64,000 nucleotides of DNA from Rhodobacteraceae bacterium HLUCCA08 (lineage in GTDB: Bacteria > Pseudomonadota > Alphaproteobacteria > Rhodobacterales > Rhodobacteraceae): contig LJSF01000025.1 in assembly GCA_001314655.1 (NCBI GenBank), forward strand, positions 32,371-96,370, in the 5' to 3' direction. Below the pieces are notes generated by a model that saw only the letters and a list, made by a program, of their open reading frames with translations, searched no databases and had not been told where the DNA came from. The translations under genes were made by a program, and so were the position numbers. Below are positions 32,549 through 41,238 of the stretch, in pieces (within the stretch, counting starts at the first letter, position 1; the number at the start of each line of letters is the position of its first letter).

Positions 32549-33558
32549 CCGATCCCGTCCGCTTCGCCGCGATCGGCATCGACCATCGCCATGTCTATGG
32601 CATGGCCGCCAACCTGGGGGCGGCCGGCGCGCAATTCGTCGGCTGGGCGACCGAAGGCACGCCGAACACCCTCGATGGTTTCGTTGCGCGGTTCCCCGAT
32701 GTGCCCCGCGCCGCCCGGGCCGAGGACCTGCTGGACGATCCCACGACCGACCTGATCCTGCTGTCGGGCATCCCGCGTGACCGGGCGGGCTGGGCGGTGC
32801 GCGCCATGCAATCGGGCAAGGACGTGATGTCCGACAAGCCGGGCTGCACCAGTCGCGACCAGCTCGAGGCGCTGCGCGCGACCGTGGCCGAAACCGGGCG
32901 GATCTGGTCGGTGGATTTCTCGGAACGCTTCGAAGTGCCGGCGGTGACCCTGGCCGAAGAGCTGGTCGCGGCGGGCGAGATCGGCCGCGTGGTCCAGACC
33001 GTGGGCCTGGGGCCGCACCGGCTGAACCGGCCGTCGCGGCCCGGCTGGTTCTTCGACCGCGGCGCCTATGGCGGGGTGCTGACCGATATCGGCAGCCACC
33101 AGATCGACCAGTTCCTGCATTTCACCGGCTCGACCGAGGCGCGTGTGACCCATGCCAGCGTCGGCAATTATGCCAATCCCGACGATCCCGGGCTGCAGGA
33201 TTTCGGCGAAATGGTGCTGCAGGGCAATGGCGGCCACGGCTATATCCGGGTCGATTGGTACACGCCCGATGCCTTGCCCAATTGGGGCGACGGGCGGCTG
33301 ACCATCCTGGGAACCGACGGCTATATCGAACTGCGCAAATATGTCGATGTCGGCGGGCGCGACGGCACCGATCACCTGGTGCTGGTCAATGGCGCGCGCT
33401 GCGAGAATATCGACGCCTCGGGCGCCGGTCTGCCCTATTTCACCCGGATCTGCGCCGATATCCGCAACCGGACCGAAACCGCGATGACCCAGGATCATGC
33501 CTTTCGGGTCTGCGCATTGGCGCTGGACGCCCAGGACATGGCCGAGGCGCGGGCATGA
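32545..33558 (+). CDS. Gfo/Idh/MocA-family protein with altered nucleotide loop (second of three)
   Basis: 337 residues, overlapping the previous gene by four bases (ATGA). The catalytic motif is SDKPGCTS rather than EKP, and the usual GxGxxG loop is replaced by AIGIDHRHVYGMA, so cofactor binding may be modified. The C-terminal domain is normal (RGAYGGVLTDIGSHQIDQFLHFTGS). Similar divergent members exist in sugar-degradation operons. Its role with its two neighbours is not known; it could be a dehydratase/epimerase-like family member rather than a simple dehydrogenase. Confidence 0.8.
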   Translation: MTDPVRFAAIGIDHRHVYGMAANLGAAGAQFVGWATEGTPNTLDGFVARFPDVPRAARAEDLLDDPTTDLILLSGIPRDRAGWAVRAMQSGKDVMSDKPGCTSRDQLEALRATVAETGRIWSVDFSERFEVPAVTLAEELVAAGEIGRVVQTVGLGPHRLNRPSRPGWFFDRGAYGGVLTDIGSHQIDQFLHFTGSTEARVTHASVGNYANPDDPGLQDFGEMVLQGNGGHGYIRVDWYTPDALPNWGDGRLTILGTDGYIELRKYVDVGGRDGTDHLVLVNGARCENIDASGAGLPYFTRICADIRNRTETAMTQDHAFRVCALALDAQDMAEARA

Positions 33559-34613
33559 ACCGGGTGGCGATCATCGGGGCCGGGATCGGGGCCGAACACC
33601 TGGCCGGCTACCGGGCGCTGGACCGGTTCGAGGTGACGGCGCTGTGCGACCTGGACCTCGACCGGGCCCAGACCGCCTGCGGCGGCACGGTCTTTTGCAC
33701 CGACGACATGGCCGCAGTGCTGGCCGATCCGGCGATCGACCTGGTCGATATCTGCCTGCCGCCGCATCTGCATTTCGACGCCTCGGTCGCCGCCCTGCAG
33801 GCCGGCAAGCATGTGATCTGCGAAAAGCCCCTGGTGCGATCGCTGGCCGAGGCCGACCGTCTGATCGCCGCCGCCGGCAGGGCCGGGCGCCGGGTTTTTC
33901 CCGTGTTTCAATACCGTTACGGGCCGGCTTTCGCGCAACTTCGGGCGCTGATCGAGGCCGGTCTGGCGGGCCGTGCCTATGTCGCCAGCCTCGAAACCCA
34001 CTGGAGCCGCGATGCCGGCTATTACGCCGTGCCCTGGCGCGGCACCTGGGCCGGGGAATCCGGCGGCGCGGTTCTGGGCCACGCGATCCACGCCCATGAC
34101 CTGCTGAGCCACGTCCTGGGTCCGGTGGCCGAGGTGACGGCGCTGACCGCGACCCGGGTGAACGCGATCGAGACCGAGGATTGCGCCGCCCTGGCCCTGC
34201 GGATGCAAAGCGGCGCGCTGGCGACATCCTCGGTCACGCTGGGGGCCGCGACCGATACCAGCCGGCTGCGGTTCTGCTTCGAAGGCTTCACCGCCGAAAG
34301 CGGCACCGACCCCTACGCGCCGGGCACCGGGGTCTGGACCTTCACCGCCCGCGCCCCGGTGACGCAGGCGCAGATCGACGCGGTCCTGGCACAGGTCGCG
34401 CCGGGGCATTCCGGTTTTGCCGGGTTCCTTGCCGCCGTCGCCGATGCGCTTGACGGAACGGAAGGCGGCGAAGTGACCTTGGCAGACGGGCGCAGGTCGG
34501 TAGAGTTCGTCACGGCGGTCTATGCCTCGGCCAGGTCCGGGGCCCCGGTGGCTTTGCCGCTGGATGCGGCGGCGAAACATTATAACGGATGGCTGCCCGA
34601 CCGGGCGGACTGA
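33555..34613 (+). CDS. Gfo/Idh/MocA-family oxidoreductase (third of three)
   Basis: 352-residue enzyme with a canonical VAIIGAGIGAEHLAGY nucleotide motif, catalytic ICEKPLVRS near 94, and the substrate-domain block SGGAVLGHAIHAHDLLSHVLG. ATGA overlap with the preceding gene. Followed after 34 bases by the ABC binding protein gene. Three tandem, non-identical members imply a multi-step oxidation/reduction sequence on one imported sugar. Substrate unassigned. Confidence 0.87.
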   Translation: MNRVAIIGAGIGAEHLAGYRALDRFEVTALCDLDLDRAQTACGGTVFCTDDMAAVLADPAIDLVDICLPPHLHFDASVAALQAGKHVICEKPLVRSLAEADRLIAAAGRAGRRVFPVFQYRYGPAFAQLRALIEAGLAGRAYVASLETHWSRDAGYYAVPWRGTWAGESGGAVLGHAIHAHDLLSHVLGPVAEVTALTATRVNAIETEDCAALALRMQSGALATSSVTLGAATDTSRLRFCFEGFTAESGTDPYAPGTGVWTFTARAPVTQAQIDAVLAQVAPGHSGFAGFLAAVADALDGTEGGEVTLADGRRSVEFVTAVYASARSGAPVALPLDAAAKHYNGWLPDRAD

Positions 34614-34647
34614 CCACAAGAGACCGGTTCAAAGGGAGGAAAGAACC

Positions 34648-35919
34648 ATGACCTTCAAGGCAAAGACGACGACCGCACTGGCGGCGCTGATCGCCCTGGG
34701 CGCGGGGGCCGCGTCGGCCCAGGAAATCCGCTTCATGTGCTATTCGGACGGCAATGAATGCGAGGTCTACGACGATGTGCTGACCCGGTTCGAGGCCGAC
34801 AATCCCGGTGTCGACGTGGTGGTCGACGTGGTGCCCTACCAGGCGATCCTGGAAAACCTGCCGGTGCAACTGGCCGCCGGAAGCGGCCCCGACATGGCCA
34901 AGGTCACCGATCTGGGCGGTCTCGCGCCCTATTACCTCGACCTCGCGCCCCATGTCGACCGCGACTATTGGGAGGCATCCTTCGGCGACACGCTGGCCTG
35001 GTATCGCGGGGCCGAGGGGGGCGATGCGATCAACGGCATGCACAGCCAGCTGACCATCACCGGTGCCTTCGTCAATGCCACCTTGTTCGAGCAGGCCGGG
35101 GTCGAGGTCCCTGGATCCGACGCCACCTGGGAGGACTGGGCCGAGGCGAGCCGCGCCGTGGCCGAAGCGACCCAGACCCCGTTTCCGATGGCCATCGACC
35201 GCACCGGCCACCGCTTTGCCGGACCCGCGATCAGCTATGGCGCGGCCATCGTGGCCGAGGACGGCACGCCGACCCTGTCGGACGAGGGCTTTGCCGCCTT
35301 CACCGCGCAATTCGTGGAATGGAACAACGACGGCACCATGGCGCGCGACGTCTGGGCCGGGCAGGGCGGCGCCACCTATCAGGATGCGGCCCAGGAATTC
35401 ATCAACGGCGAACTGGTGTTCTACTATTCCGGCAGCTGGCAGGTGGGCCGGATGGATGAACAGGTCGGCGATCTGTTCGACTGGCAGGTCGTCGGCTCGC
35501 CCTGCGGTCCGGCCGGCGCGTGTTCCGGCATGCCGGGCGGCGCCGGCATCGTCGGTTTCAACGCGACCGAACACCCCGAGATCGTGGCGGCGGTGATCGA
35601 CTTCCTCGCCCAGGAGGACATCTATGCCGAGGTGACGGCGCGCACCCGCAACCTGCCGGCGCATCTGGGCGTGGCCGAGGCCGGCGTCGAATTCGAAGGC
35701 GCATCGCCCGCCGCGGCCGCCGCGCTGTCGGCCTTTGCCGCCGACCTGTCCGACGTCGCGCCGTCGGCCTTCCGCTACCAGGGCTATGCCAACAACCGCG
35801 CGATGTTCGGCATCACCGCCGAGCGGGTCAGCCAGGCCATCGTCGGCGAGCTGAGCGTCGAGGAAGCCGTGGCCCGGATGGCCACCGACCTCGAGGCGGC
35901 GCTGGCCGACACGCAGTAG
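34648..35919 (+). CDS. Carbohydrate ABC transporter substrate-binding protein (hexuronate-type operon)
   Basis: 423-residue family 1-type periplasmic binding protein. The signal peptide MTFKAKTTTALAALIALGAG ends AASA before QE. The mature protein shows the cluster-typical IRFMCYSDGNECEVYDDVLTRFE and GELVFYYSGSWQVGRMDEQVGD, plus paired Cys in CGPAGAC. A strong AAGGGAGGA site precedes the ATG. It delivers its ligand to the two permeases that follow. Presence of mannonate dehydratase in the operon suggests a uronic-acid sugar ligand. Confidence 0.9.
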   Translation: MTFKAKTTTALAALIALGAGAASAQEIRFMCYSDGNECEVYDDVLTRFEADNPGVDVVVDVVPYQAILENLPVQLAAGSGPDMAKVTDLGGLAPYYLDLAPHVDRDYWEASFGDTLAWYRGAEGGDAINGMHSQLTITGAFVNATLFEQAGVEVPGSDATWEDWAEASRAVAEATQTPFPMAIDRTGHRFAGPAISYGAAIVAEDGTPTLSDEGFAAFTAQFVEWNNDGTMARDVWAGQGGATYQDAAQEFINGELVFYYSGSWQVGRMDEQVGDLFDWQVVGSPCGPAGACSGMPGGAGIVGFNATEHPEIVAAVIDFLAQEDIYAEVTARTRNLPAHLGVAEAGVEFEGASPAAAAALSAFAADLSDVAPSAFRYQGYANNRAMFGITAERVSQAIVGELSVEEAVARMATDLEAALADTQ

Positions 35920-35923
35920 TCGG

Positions 35924-36976
35924 GTGGCCGAGATCAAGGGGCAGGGCGCGGCTGCGCCCGCCCCACCCCCCGATGCGATGGCCCAAAGGGGCGCGGGCGA
36001 TGGCCTGGCGCTGCGCGTGATCGCGCCGGTGATGCGCGTCGTCGAGATTCCGATGATCGGCCTGCAACGCGTGCTGGGCATCAACCGGCTGGCCTGGGTC
36101 TTCTTGTTGCCCAACCTGCTGCTGTTCGGATTGTTCGCCTTTCTGCCGGTGATCCTGAACGTCGCCTATGCGACGACCGGCGGGGCCAATGTCCTGCTGG
36201 AGGCCAGGCCGCAGATCGGGCTGGACAATTTCGAGCGTCTGCTCGATTGCGCCAACCATCTTGACCCCAATACCTGCCGCGAGGACAAGTTCTGGCGCGC
36301 GGTGTGGAACACGCTGTGGTTCGTGACGCTGCAGGTCGGCATCATGGTGGGATTCTCGCTGCTGACGGCCATCGTGCTGAACGGCAAGATCCGGGCGCGG
36401 GGATTCTTCCGCTCGGTGTTCTTCTTTCCCGTCCTGCTGTCGCCGGTCGTCGTGGCGCTGATCTGGAAATGGATGCTGCAAAGGAACGGCGTGCTGAACG
36501 CCTTCCTCGATTGGGCCGGCATCGGCGGCTACAACTGGCTGGTCGATGCGAACTGGGCCTTTGCCTGGTCGGTGTTCCTGTCGGTCTGGGCGCATATGGG
36601 GTTCTACACCCTGATCCTGCTGGCCGGGCTGCAGGCGATCCCGCGCGACGTCTACGAGGCCGCCACCATGGACCGCGCCAGCCCCTGGCGGGTGTTCCGG
36701 CGCATCACCTTGCCTTTGCTCGCGCCCACGATGCTGGTGGTTCTGGTGCTGGCGCTGATCAAGGGCGTGCAGACCTTCGACGAGGTCTATGCCTTCACCG
36801 GCGGCGGCCCCGGCACGGCGACCACCTTCATCATCCAGTACATCTACGAGGAAGGCTTTGCCGGGTCCCCGCGTCTTTTCGGTCTGTCGGCGGCGGCCTC
36901 GCTTCTGGTTGCCGCGGTGCTGGTGGTGCTCACGCTTGTGCAGCTCTGGGTCAACAGGAAGAACGTCAATGGCTAG
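35924..36976 (+). CDS. Carbohydrate ABC transporter permease (MalF-like)
   Basis: 350-residue inner-membrane subunit starting with GTG four bases after the binding protein stop. A cytoplasmic N-terminal tail is followed by the first helix (AWVFLLPNLLLFGLFAFLPV), and the ABC coupling EAA loop reads YEAATMDRASPWRVFRRITLPLLAPTM. The last helix ends LVQLWVNRKN. Eight bases overlap the next permease gene, so co-translation is likely. Confidence 0.9.
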   Translation: MAEIKGQGAAAPAPPPDAMAQRGAGDGLALRVIAPVMRVVEIPMIGLQRVLGINRLAWVFLLPNLLLFGLFAFLPVILNVAYATTGGANVLLEARPQIGLDNFERLLDCANHLDPNTCREDKFWRAVWNTLWFVTLQVGIMVGFSLLTAIVLNGKIRARGFFRSVFFFPVLLSPVVVALIWKWMLQRNGVLNAFLDWAGIGGYNWLVDANWAFAWSVFLSVWAHMGFYTLILLAGLQAIPRDVYEAATMDRASPWRVFRRITLPLLAPTMLVVLVLALIKGVQTFDEVYAFTGGGPGTATTFIIQYIYEEGFAGSPRLFGLSAAASLLVAAVLVVLTLVQLWVNRKNVNG

Positions 36977-38021
36977 GCCGTGGGATTTCCTGACCGCCAC
37001 CCGCGGTGGCGCCCGCCTGCACTGGACCGACTGGGCCAGCTACGGCTACCTGTGCCTTGGCGTCTTTCTGATGTTCTTCCCGGTGGTCTGGCTGGTGCTG
37101 TCCAGCTTCAAGACCGAGGCCGACCTGCAACGCTACCCGCCCACCTTCCTGCCCTATGAACAGCAGACGGTCACGGTCGCGGGCCATGACGAGCCGCTGC
37201 CGCTGTTCCGGATCACCGGCGGCGAACACGAGGGCATGATCCTGGCGCAACTGCGCCGGGTTGGCCTGCAGGCGCAGATGATCGACCCGGCCGACCCCGA
37301 GGAACGCCTGAGCGTCGCGATCAGCGATTACGAGCGGCTCGAACGGTTCACGCTGGCGACCGAAAACTACGCCGAGCTTTTCGGGCGCTTCGATTTCCTG
37401 CTGTATTTCTGGAACTCGACCTTCATCACCGTGATGGCCACGCTGATCATGCTGCTGACCAATTCGATGGCGGCCTTCGCGCTGTCGAAATACCAGTTCC
37501 GCGGCCGCACCGCCGTGCTGCTTCTGGTCATCGGCACGCTGATGATCCCGCAGACGGTGGTTCTGGTGCCCCTGTTCCTGATCGTGTCGGAACTGGGCAT
37601 GTTCAACTCGCTCTGGGGCGTCATCATTCCGGGTGCCGCCACCCCCACCGGGGTGTTCCTGCTGCGCCAATACATGCTGACCATCCCCGACGAGATCCTC
37701 GATGCGGCGCGGATGGACAAGGCCAGCGAATGGAAGATCTACTGGCGCATCATCCTGCCGCTGTCGGCGCCGGCCATCGCGGTGCTGGCGATCCTGGCGA
37801 TCATGTGGCGCTGGAACGATTTCCTGTGGCCGTTGATCGTGCTGACGCAATCGGAGAATTTCACCCTGCAACTGGCGCTGAATTCCTTCCAGGGCGAGCT
37901 GCAGACGCAATGGTCCTCGCTTCTGGCGATGACCGTGCTGACCTTGCTGCCGATCGCGCTGGTCTTCATGTTCCTGCAGAAATACATCGCCACCGGCATC
38001 GCCTCCACGGGCGGCAAATAG
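36969..38021 (+). CDS. Carbohydrate ABC transporter permease (MalG-like)
   Basis: 350 residues; partner of the preceding permease. After the first helix there is an unusually long extracytoplasmic insertion, about residues 55-135 ([21 protein letters not shown] onward), then five more helices and the EAA loop [27 protein letters not shown]. The C-terminus [11 protein letters not shown] is typical of MalG-type sugar permeases. The nine-base gap to the ATPase gene carries GGAGCGG. Confidence 0.9.
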   Translation: MARPWDFLTATRGGARLHWTDWASYGYLCLGVFLMFFPVVWLVLSSFKTEADLQRYPPTFLPYEQQTVTVAGHDEPLPLFRITGGEHEGMILAQLRRVGLQAQMIDPADPEERLSVAISDYERLERFTLATENYAELFGRFDFLLYFWNSTFITVMATLIMLLTNSMAAFALSKYQFRGRTAVLLLVIGTLMIPQTVVLVPLFLIVSELGMFNSLWGVIIPGAATPTGVFLLRQYMLTIPDEILDAARMDKASEWKIYWRIILPLSAPAIAVLAILAIMWRWNDFLWPLIVLTQSENFTLQLALNSFQGELQTQWSSLLAMTVLTLLPIALVFMFLQKYIATGIASTGGK

Positions 38022-38029
38022 GAGCGGAC

Positions 38030-39126
38030 ATGGCCAGTATCGACCTGAAATCCCTGCGCAAATCCTACGGCGTCGTGGACGTGATCAAGGGCATCGACCT
38101 GTCGGTCGCGCATGGCGAATTCTGCGTCTTCGTCGGCCCGTCGGGCTGCGGGAAATCCACGCTGCTGCGGATGATCTCGGGGTTGGAGGATATCTCGGGC
38201 GGTCAGATCGTGATCGGCGGGGATGTGGTCAATACCATCCCCGCATCCCCGCCGCCGATCGCGGCCTGGCCATGGTGTTCCAGTCCTATGCGCTCTATCC
38301 GCATATGTCGGTGCGCCAGAACCTGTCCTTCGGGCTTGAGAACATCAACACCCCCCGGGCCCAGATCGCCGCCAAGGTGACCGAGGTGGCGACGATGCTG
38401 CAGATCGACAAGCTGCTGGACCGGCGGCCCAAGGACCTGTCGGGTGGCCAGCGCCAGCGGGTCGCGATCGGCCGGGCGGTGGTGCGCGAGCCGCGGGTGT
38501 TCCTGTTCGACGAACCGCTCAGCAACCTCGATGCCGAGCTGCGGGTCGACATGCGCGGCGAAATCGCGGCCCTGCACAAGCGGCTGGGCAACACGATGAT
38601 CTATGTCACCCATGACCAGGTCGAGGCGATGACCATGGCCGACAAGATCGCCGTCTTGCGCGACGGCGTGCTGGAACAATTCGGCGCGCCGCTCGACCTT
38701 TACAACCGGCCGCGCAACATCTTCGTCGCCGGCTTCATCGGCAGCCCGAAGATGAACTTCATCACCGGCCGCGTGGCCGGGGCCGACCGCCGGGTGATGG
38801 AACTGGAGACCGGCGAACGGATCGACCTGCCCGGCACCGGTTTCGCCCAGCGCCCGGGCGAGGCGGTGACACTGGGCATCCGGCCCAACGACCTGCGCCC
38901 GGCCGGCGCCGGGGCGATCACCATGGCGGTGCGCAGCGTCGAACAGCTGGGCGGCGAAAGCTATGTCTACGGCCAGCTGGAAAACGACACGCCGGTCACG
39001 CTGCACAATCCCGGCCAGACCTCGGTGCGCCCGGGCGAAGTCATCGCCGTGGACGCGGTCCCCGGGCAGCTGCACCTGTTCGACAGCGAGACCGGCCAAT
39101 CCCTGCGCGAGGAGACGACCCGATGA
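38030..39126 (+). pseudogene. Sugar ABC transporter ATPase (UgpC/MalK-type), frameshifted by an 8-bp tandem duplication
   Basis: The N-terminal part from ATG 38030 has Walker [10 protein letters not shown], runs in frame to GGDVVNTIP, then leaves the gene and stops at 38380. The remainder continues in another frame: [14 protein letters not shown] (Q-loop), LSGGQRQRVAIGRA (signature), VFLFDEPLSNLDAELRVDMR (Walker B) and the regulatory C-terminal domain to 39126. The break falls on CATCCCCG repeated twice (38236-38251). Removing one copy restores a continuous protein of about 362 residues reading [18 protein letters not shown]. It is either a real slippage mutation (possibly reversible) or a sequencing/assembly error; the rest of the gene shows no decay. 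Confidence 0.9.
38236..38251 (+). repeat. Perfect 8-bp tandem duplication CATCCCCG x2 causing the frameshift
   Basis: CATCCCCG at 38236-38243 is repeated exactly at 38244-38251. Eight bases shift the frame by +2, matching exactly the frame change between the two halves of the ATPase gene. Confidence 0.95.
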
Positions 39127-40319
39127 AGGAAACCTGGCGCTGGTTCGGCCCGCAGGACGACATCACCATCCCCGAGATCGTGCAGACCGGGGCGGCGGGC
39201 GTGGTCAGCGCCTTGCACAACGCGCCGCCCGGCGCGGTCTGGTCGGTCGATGCGATCGAGGAACGCCAGGCGCAGATCGCCTGGGACGGATCGGGCCTGA
39301 CCTGGGACGTGGTCGAAAGCCTGCCGGTGAGCGAAGTGATCAAGACCCAGGGGCCCGACATGTCCGCACATCTGGACAGCTACCGGACCAGCCTGGAAAA
39401 CCTCGCGGCCTGCGGCGTGCGGGTGATCTGCTACAATTTCATGCCGGTGCTGGACTGGACCCGAACCGAATTGCGCCGCCGGCTGCCCAACGGGGGCACG
39501 ACCATGGCCTTCGACCTGGCCGATTTCGCCGCCTTCGACCTGTTCGAACTGCGCCGCGCGGGGGCCGAGGACGACTACCCCGAGGCCTTGCGCGTCGAGG
39601 CACAGCAGCGCCACATGGCGATGGAGGACGATGACCGCGCGGCCCTGGCCGACAATATCGTGGCCGGCCTGCCCGGTGCGGCCGAACACTGGACGATCGC
39701 GGATGTCGCCGCCTGTCTTGCGACCTATGACGGGATCGATGCGGACAGGCTGCGCGCCAATCTGGTCGATTTCCTGTCCGAGGTGGTGCCGACCGCCGAA
39801 CGGCTGGGCCTGCGGCTGTGCTGCCACCCGGACGATCCGCCGTTTCCGCTGCTGGGCCTGCCGCGGGTGATGTCCTCGGTCGAGGATTACGAAACCGTGC
39901 TGGGGGCGGTCGACAGCCCGGCCAACGGGGCCACGCTCTGCACCGGGTCTCTGGGTGTGTCGGCGGCCTTCGATGCGGTCGATTTCGTGCGGCGGCTGGG
40001 GCCGAAGATCCACTTCGTCCATCTGCGCAACACGCGGCGCGACGAACCTTCGGCGGGCGAAATGGTCAGCTTTCACGAGGCCGAACATCTGGACGGCGAT
40101 ACCGACATGGTGGCGACGATCCGGGCGTTGATCAGCGAAGAGCGCCATCGGCGCGATGAGGCCCGCGCCGATTGGCAGATCCCGATGCGGCCCGATCACG
40201 GCCAGTCGCTGCTGAGCGACCTGGACCGGCCGCTGATGCCGGGCTATCCGCTGATCGGCCGGATGCGGGGCCTGGCCGAACTGCGCGGGATCATGGCCGC
40301 GCTGTCCGCCGAAAGCTGA
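39123..40319 (+). CDS. uxuA: Mannonate dehydratase UxuA
   Basis: Dehydrates D-mannonate to 2-keto-3-deoxygluconate in hexuronate degradation. It has 398 residues. Family sequences: MKETWRWFGPQDDITIPEIVQTGAAGVVSALHN at the start, CYNFMPVLDWTRTEL, the metal-site region LCCHPDDPPFPLLGLPRVMS and FVHLRNTRR, and MRPDHGQSLLSDL near the end. ATGA overlap with the ATPase gene. No KDG kinase or aldolase of the KDG type follows; those would have to be elsewhere. Its 3' end overlaps the convergent mutarotase gene by 29 bases. Confidence 0.95.
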   Translation: MKETWRWFGPQDDITIPEIVQTGAAGVVSALHNAPPGAVWSVDAIEERQAQIAWDGSGLTWDVVESLPVSEVIKTQGPDMSAHLDSYRTSLENLAACGVRVICYNFMPVLDWTRTELRRRLPNGGTTMAFDLADFAAFDLFELRRAGAEDDYPEALRVEAQQRHMAMEDDDRAALADNIVAGLPGAAEHWTIADVAACLATYDGIDADRLRANLVDFLSEVVPTAERLGLRLCCHPDDPPFPLLGLPRVMSSVEDYETVLGAVDSPANGATLCTGSLGVSAAFDAVDFVRRLGPKIHFVHLRNTRRDEPSAGEMVSFHEAEHLDGDTDMVATIRALISEERHRRDEARADWQIPMRPDHGQSLLSDLDRPLMPGYPLIGRMRGLAELRGIMAALSAES

Positions 40320-41238
40320 ACCGCGACAGGGCGTGAAAGCTGTCGCCCGGGGCCAGGTCGGTCTGGGCGCGCCAGGCATTGTTGACCGCGTCGGGCCAGC
40401 GCTGCGGTTCCAGCGCGATGCCGGCGCGCGGGCCATAGCGGCGCCCGTCCAGCCCGCCCTCCAGGGCCAGCCCCAGCCCGTCATAGATCTGCAGCCCCGG
40501 CTCGGTGCTGGTGATCCGCATCTCGATCCCGCCCGCGGCCAGGCACGCCATCGGGGCGGGGTCCCGCGGGGCTGCGGCCAGGCACAGGTTGTGGTCGATG
40601 CCTTCGGGCGGCGGCACGGGGTCGCGCAGGTCGAACATCGTGCCGGCGACCGGGGCCGGCCCGCCGGTCGGGATGCCGTTCCTGACCGGCAGATAGGTGT
40701 CGGCCGGCACCTGCAGCCGGTGGTCGGAAATCTCCGGGCTGCCCGACAGGTTGAAATAGAGATGCGGCGCGAAGGAACAGATCGTCGGCGCATCGCTGCG
40801 GGCGCTGATCGCGATCTCCAGGGTGGCGCCATCCAGTCGATAGGTCAGCGCGACCTCCAGCCGGCCGGGAAAACCCATATGGCCGTCGGGCAGGGTCAGG
40901 GCCAGGGCGACCGCGTCGGTGCCGTGCCCGGTGATCTGCCAGTCGCGGGCGCCGCTGCCACCGGCCCCGCCGTGCAGCGTGGTCCTGCCGTCCTCGTTGC
41001 GGTCGAGGGCATGCGTCCGCCCGCCGATCACCGCCCGGCCACCGCCGATCCGGTTGGCGACGCGGCCGACCATCTGGCCCATATAGGTCGCATCGTGGCC
41101 ACCATAGGCCCGGCGATCGGCATGGCCCAGGATCAGCGGATGCCCGGTGCCGCCCAGCCGCAGGTCCTGCACCGCCGCGCCCCGGCGCAGGATCACCGCC
41201 CGAAGCCGGCCATTGTCGAGCGTGACCGCATCATTCAT
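40291..41238 (-). CDS. Aldose 1-epimerase (galactose mutarotase family)
   Basis: Interconverts alpha and beta sugar anomers; 315 residues, beta-sandwich fold. Visible family sequences are ATYMGQMVGRVANRIGGG (substrate-binding Arg/Asn), RTTLHGG, the catalytic-His region FAPHLYFNLSG, and the C-terminal Glu in GIALEPQRWPD. Last gene of the galactoside operon, overlapping the GH42 stop by four bases, where it would speed galactose anomer supply to the dehydrogenase. Confidence 0.9.
   Translation of the reverse strand: MNDAVTLDNGRLRAVILRRGAAVQDLRLGGTGHPLILGHADRRAYGGHDATYMGQMVGRVANRIGGGRAVIGGRTHALDRNEDGRTTLHGGAGGSGARDWQITGHGTDAVALALTLPDGHMGFPGRLEVALTYRLDGATLEIAISARSDAPTICSFAPHLYFNLSGSPEISDHRLQVPADTYLPVRNGIPTGGPAPVAGTMFDLRDPVPPPEGIDHNLCLAAAPRDPAPMACLAAGGIEMRITSTEPGLQIYDGLGLALEGGLDGRRYGPRAGIALEPQRWPDAVNNAWRAQTDLAPGDSFHALSRFSFRRTARP

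Noticed and set aside
38030..38380. The short ATPase N-terminal half as a genuine small protein
   Set aside because: It reads through the Walker A region normally and then turns into out-of-frame sequence after the 8-bp duplication; it is a broken gene, not a separate one.
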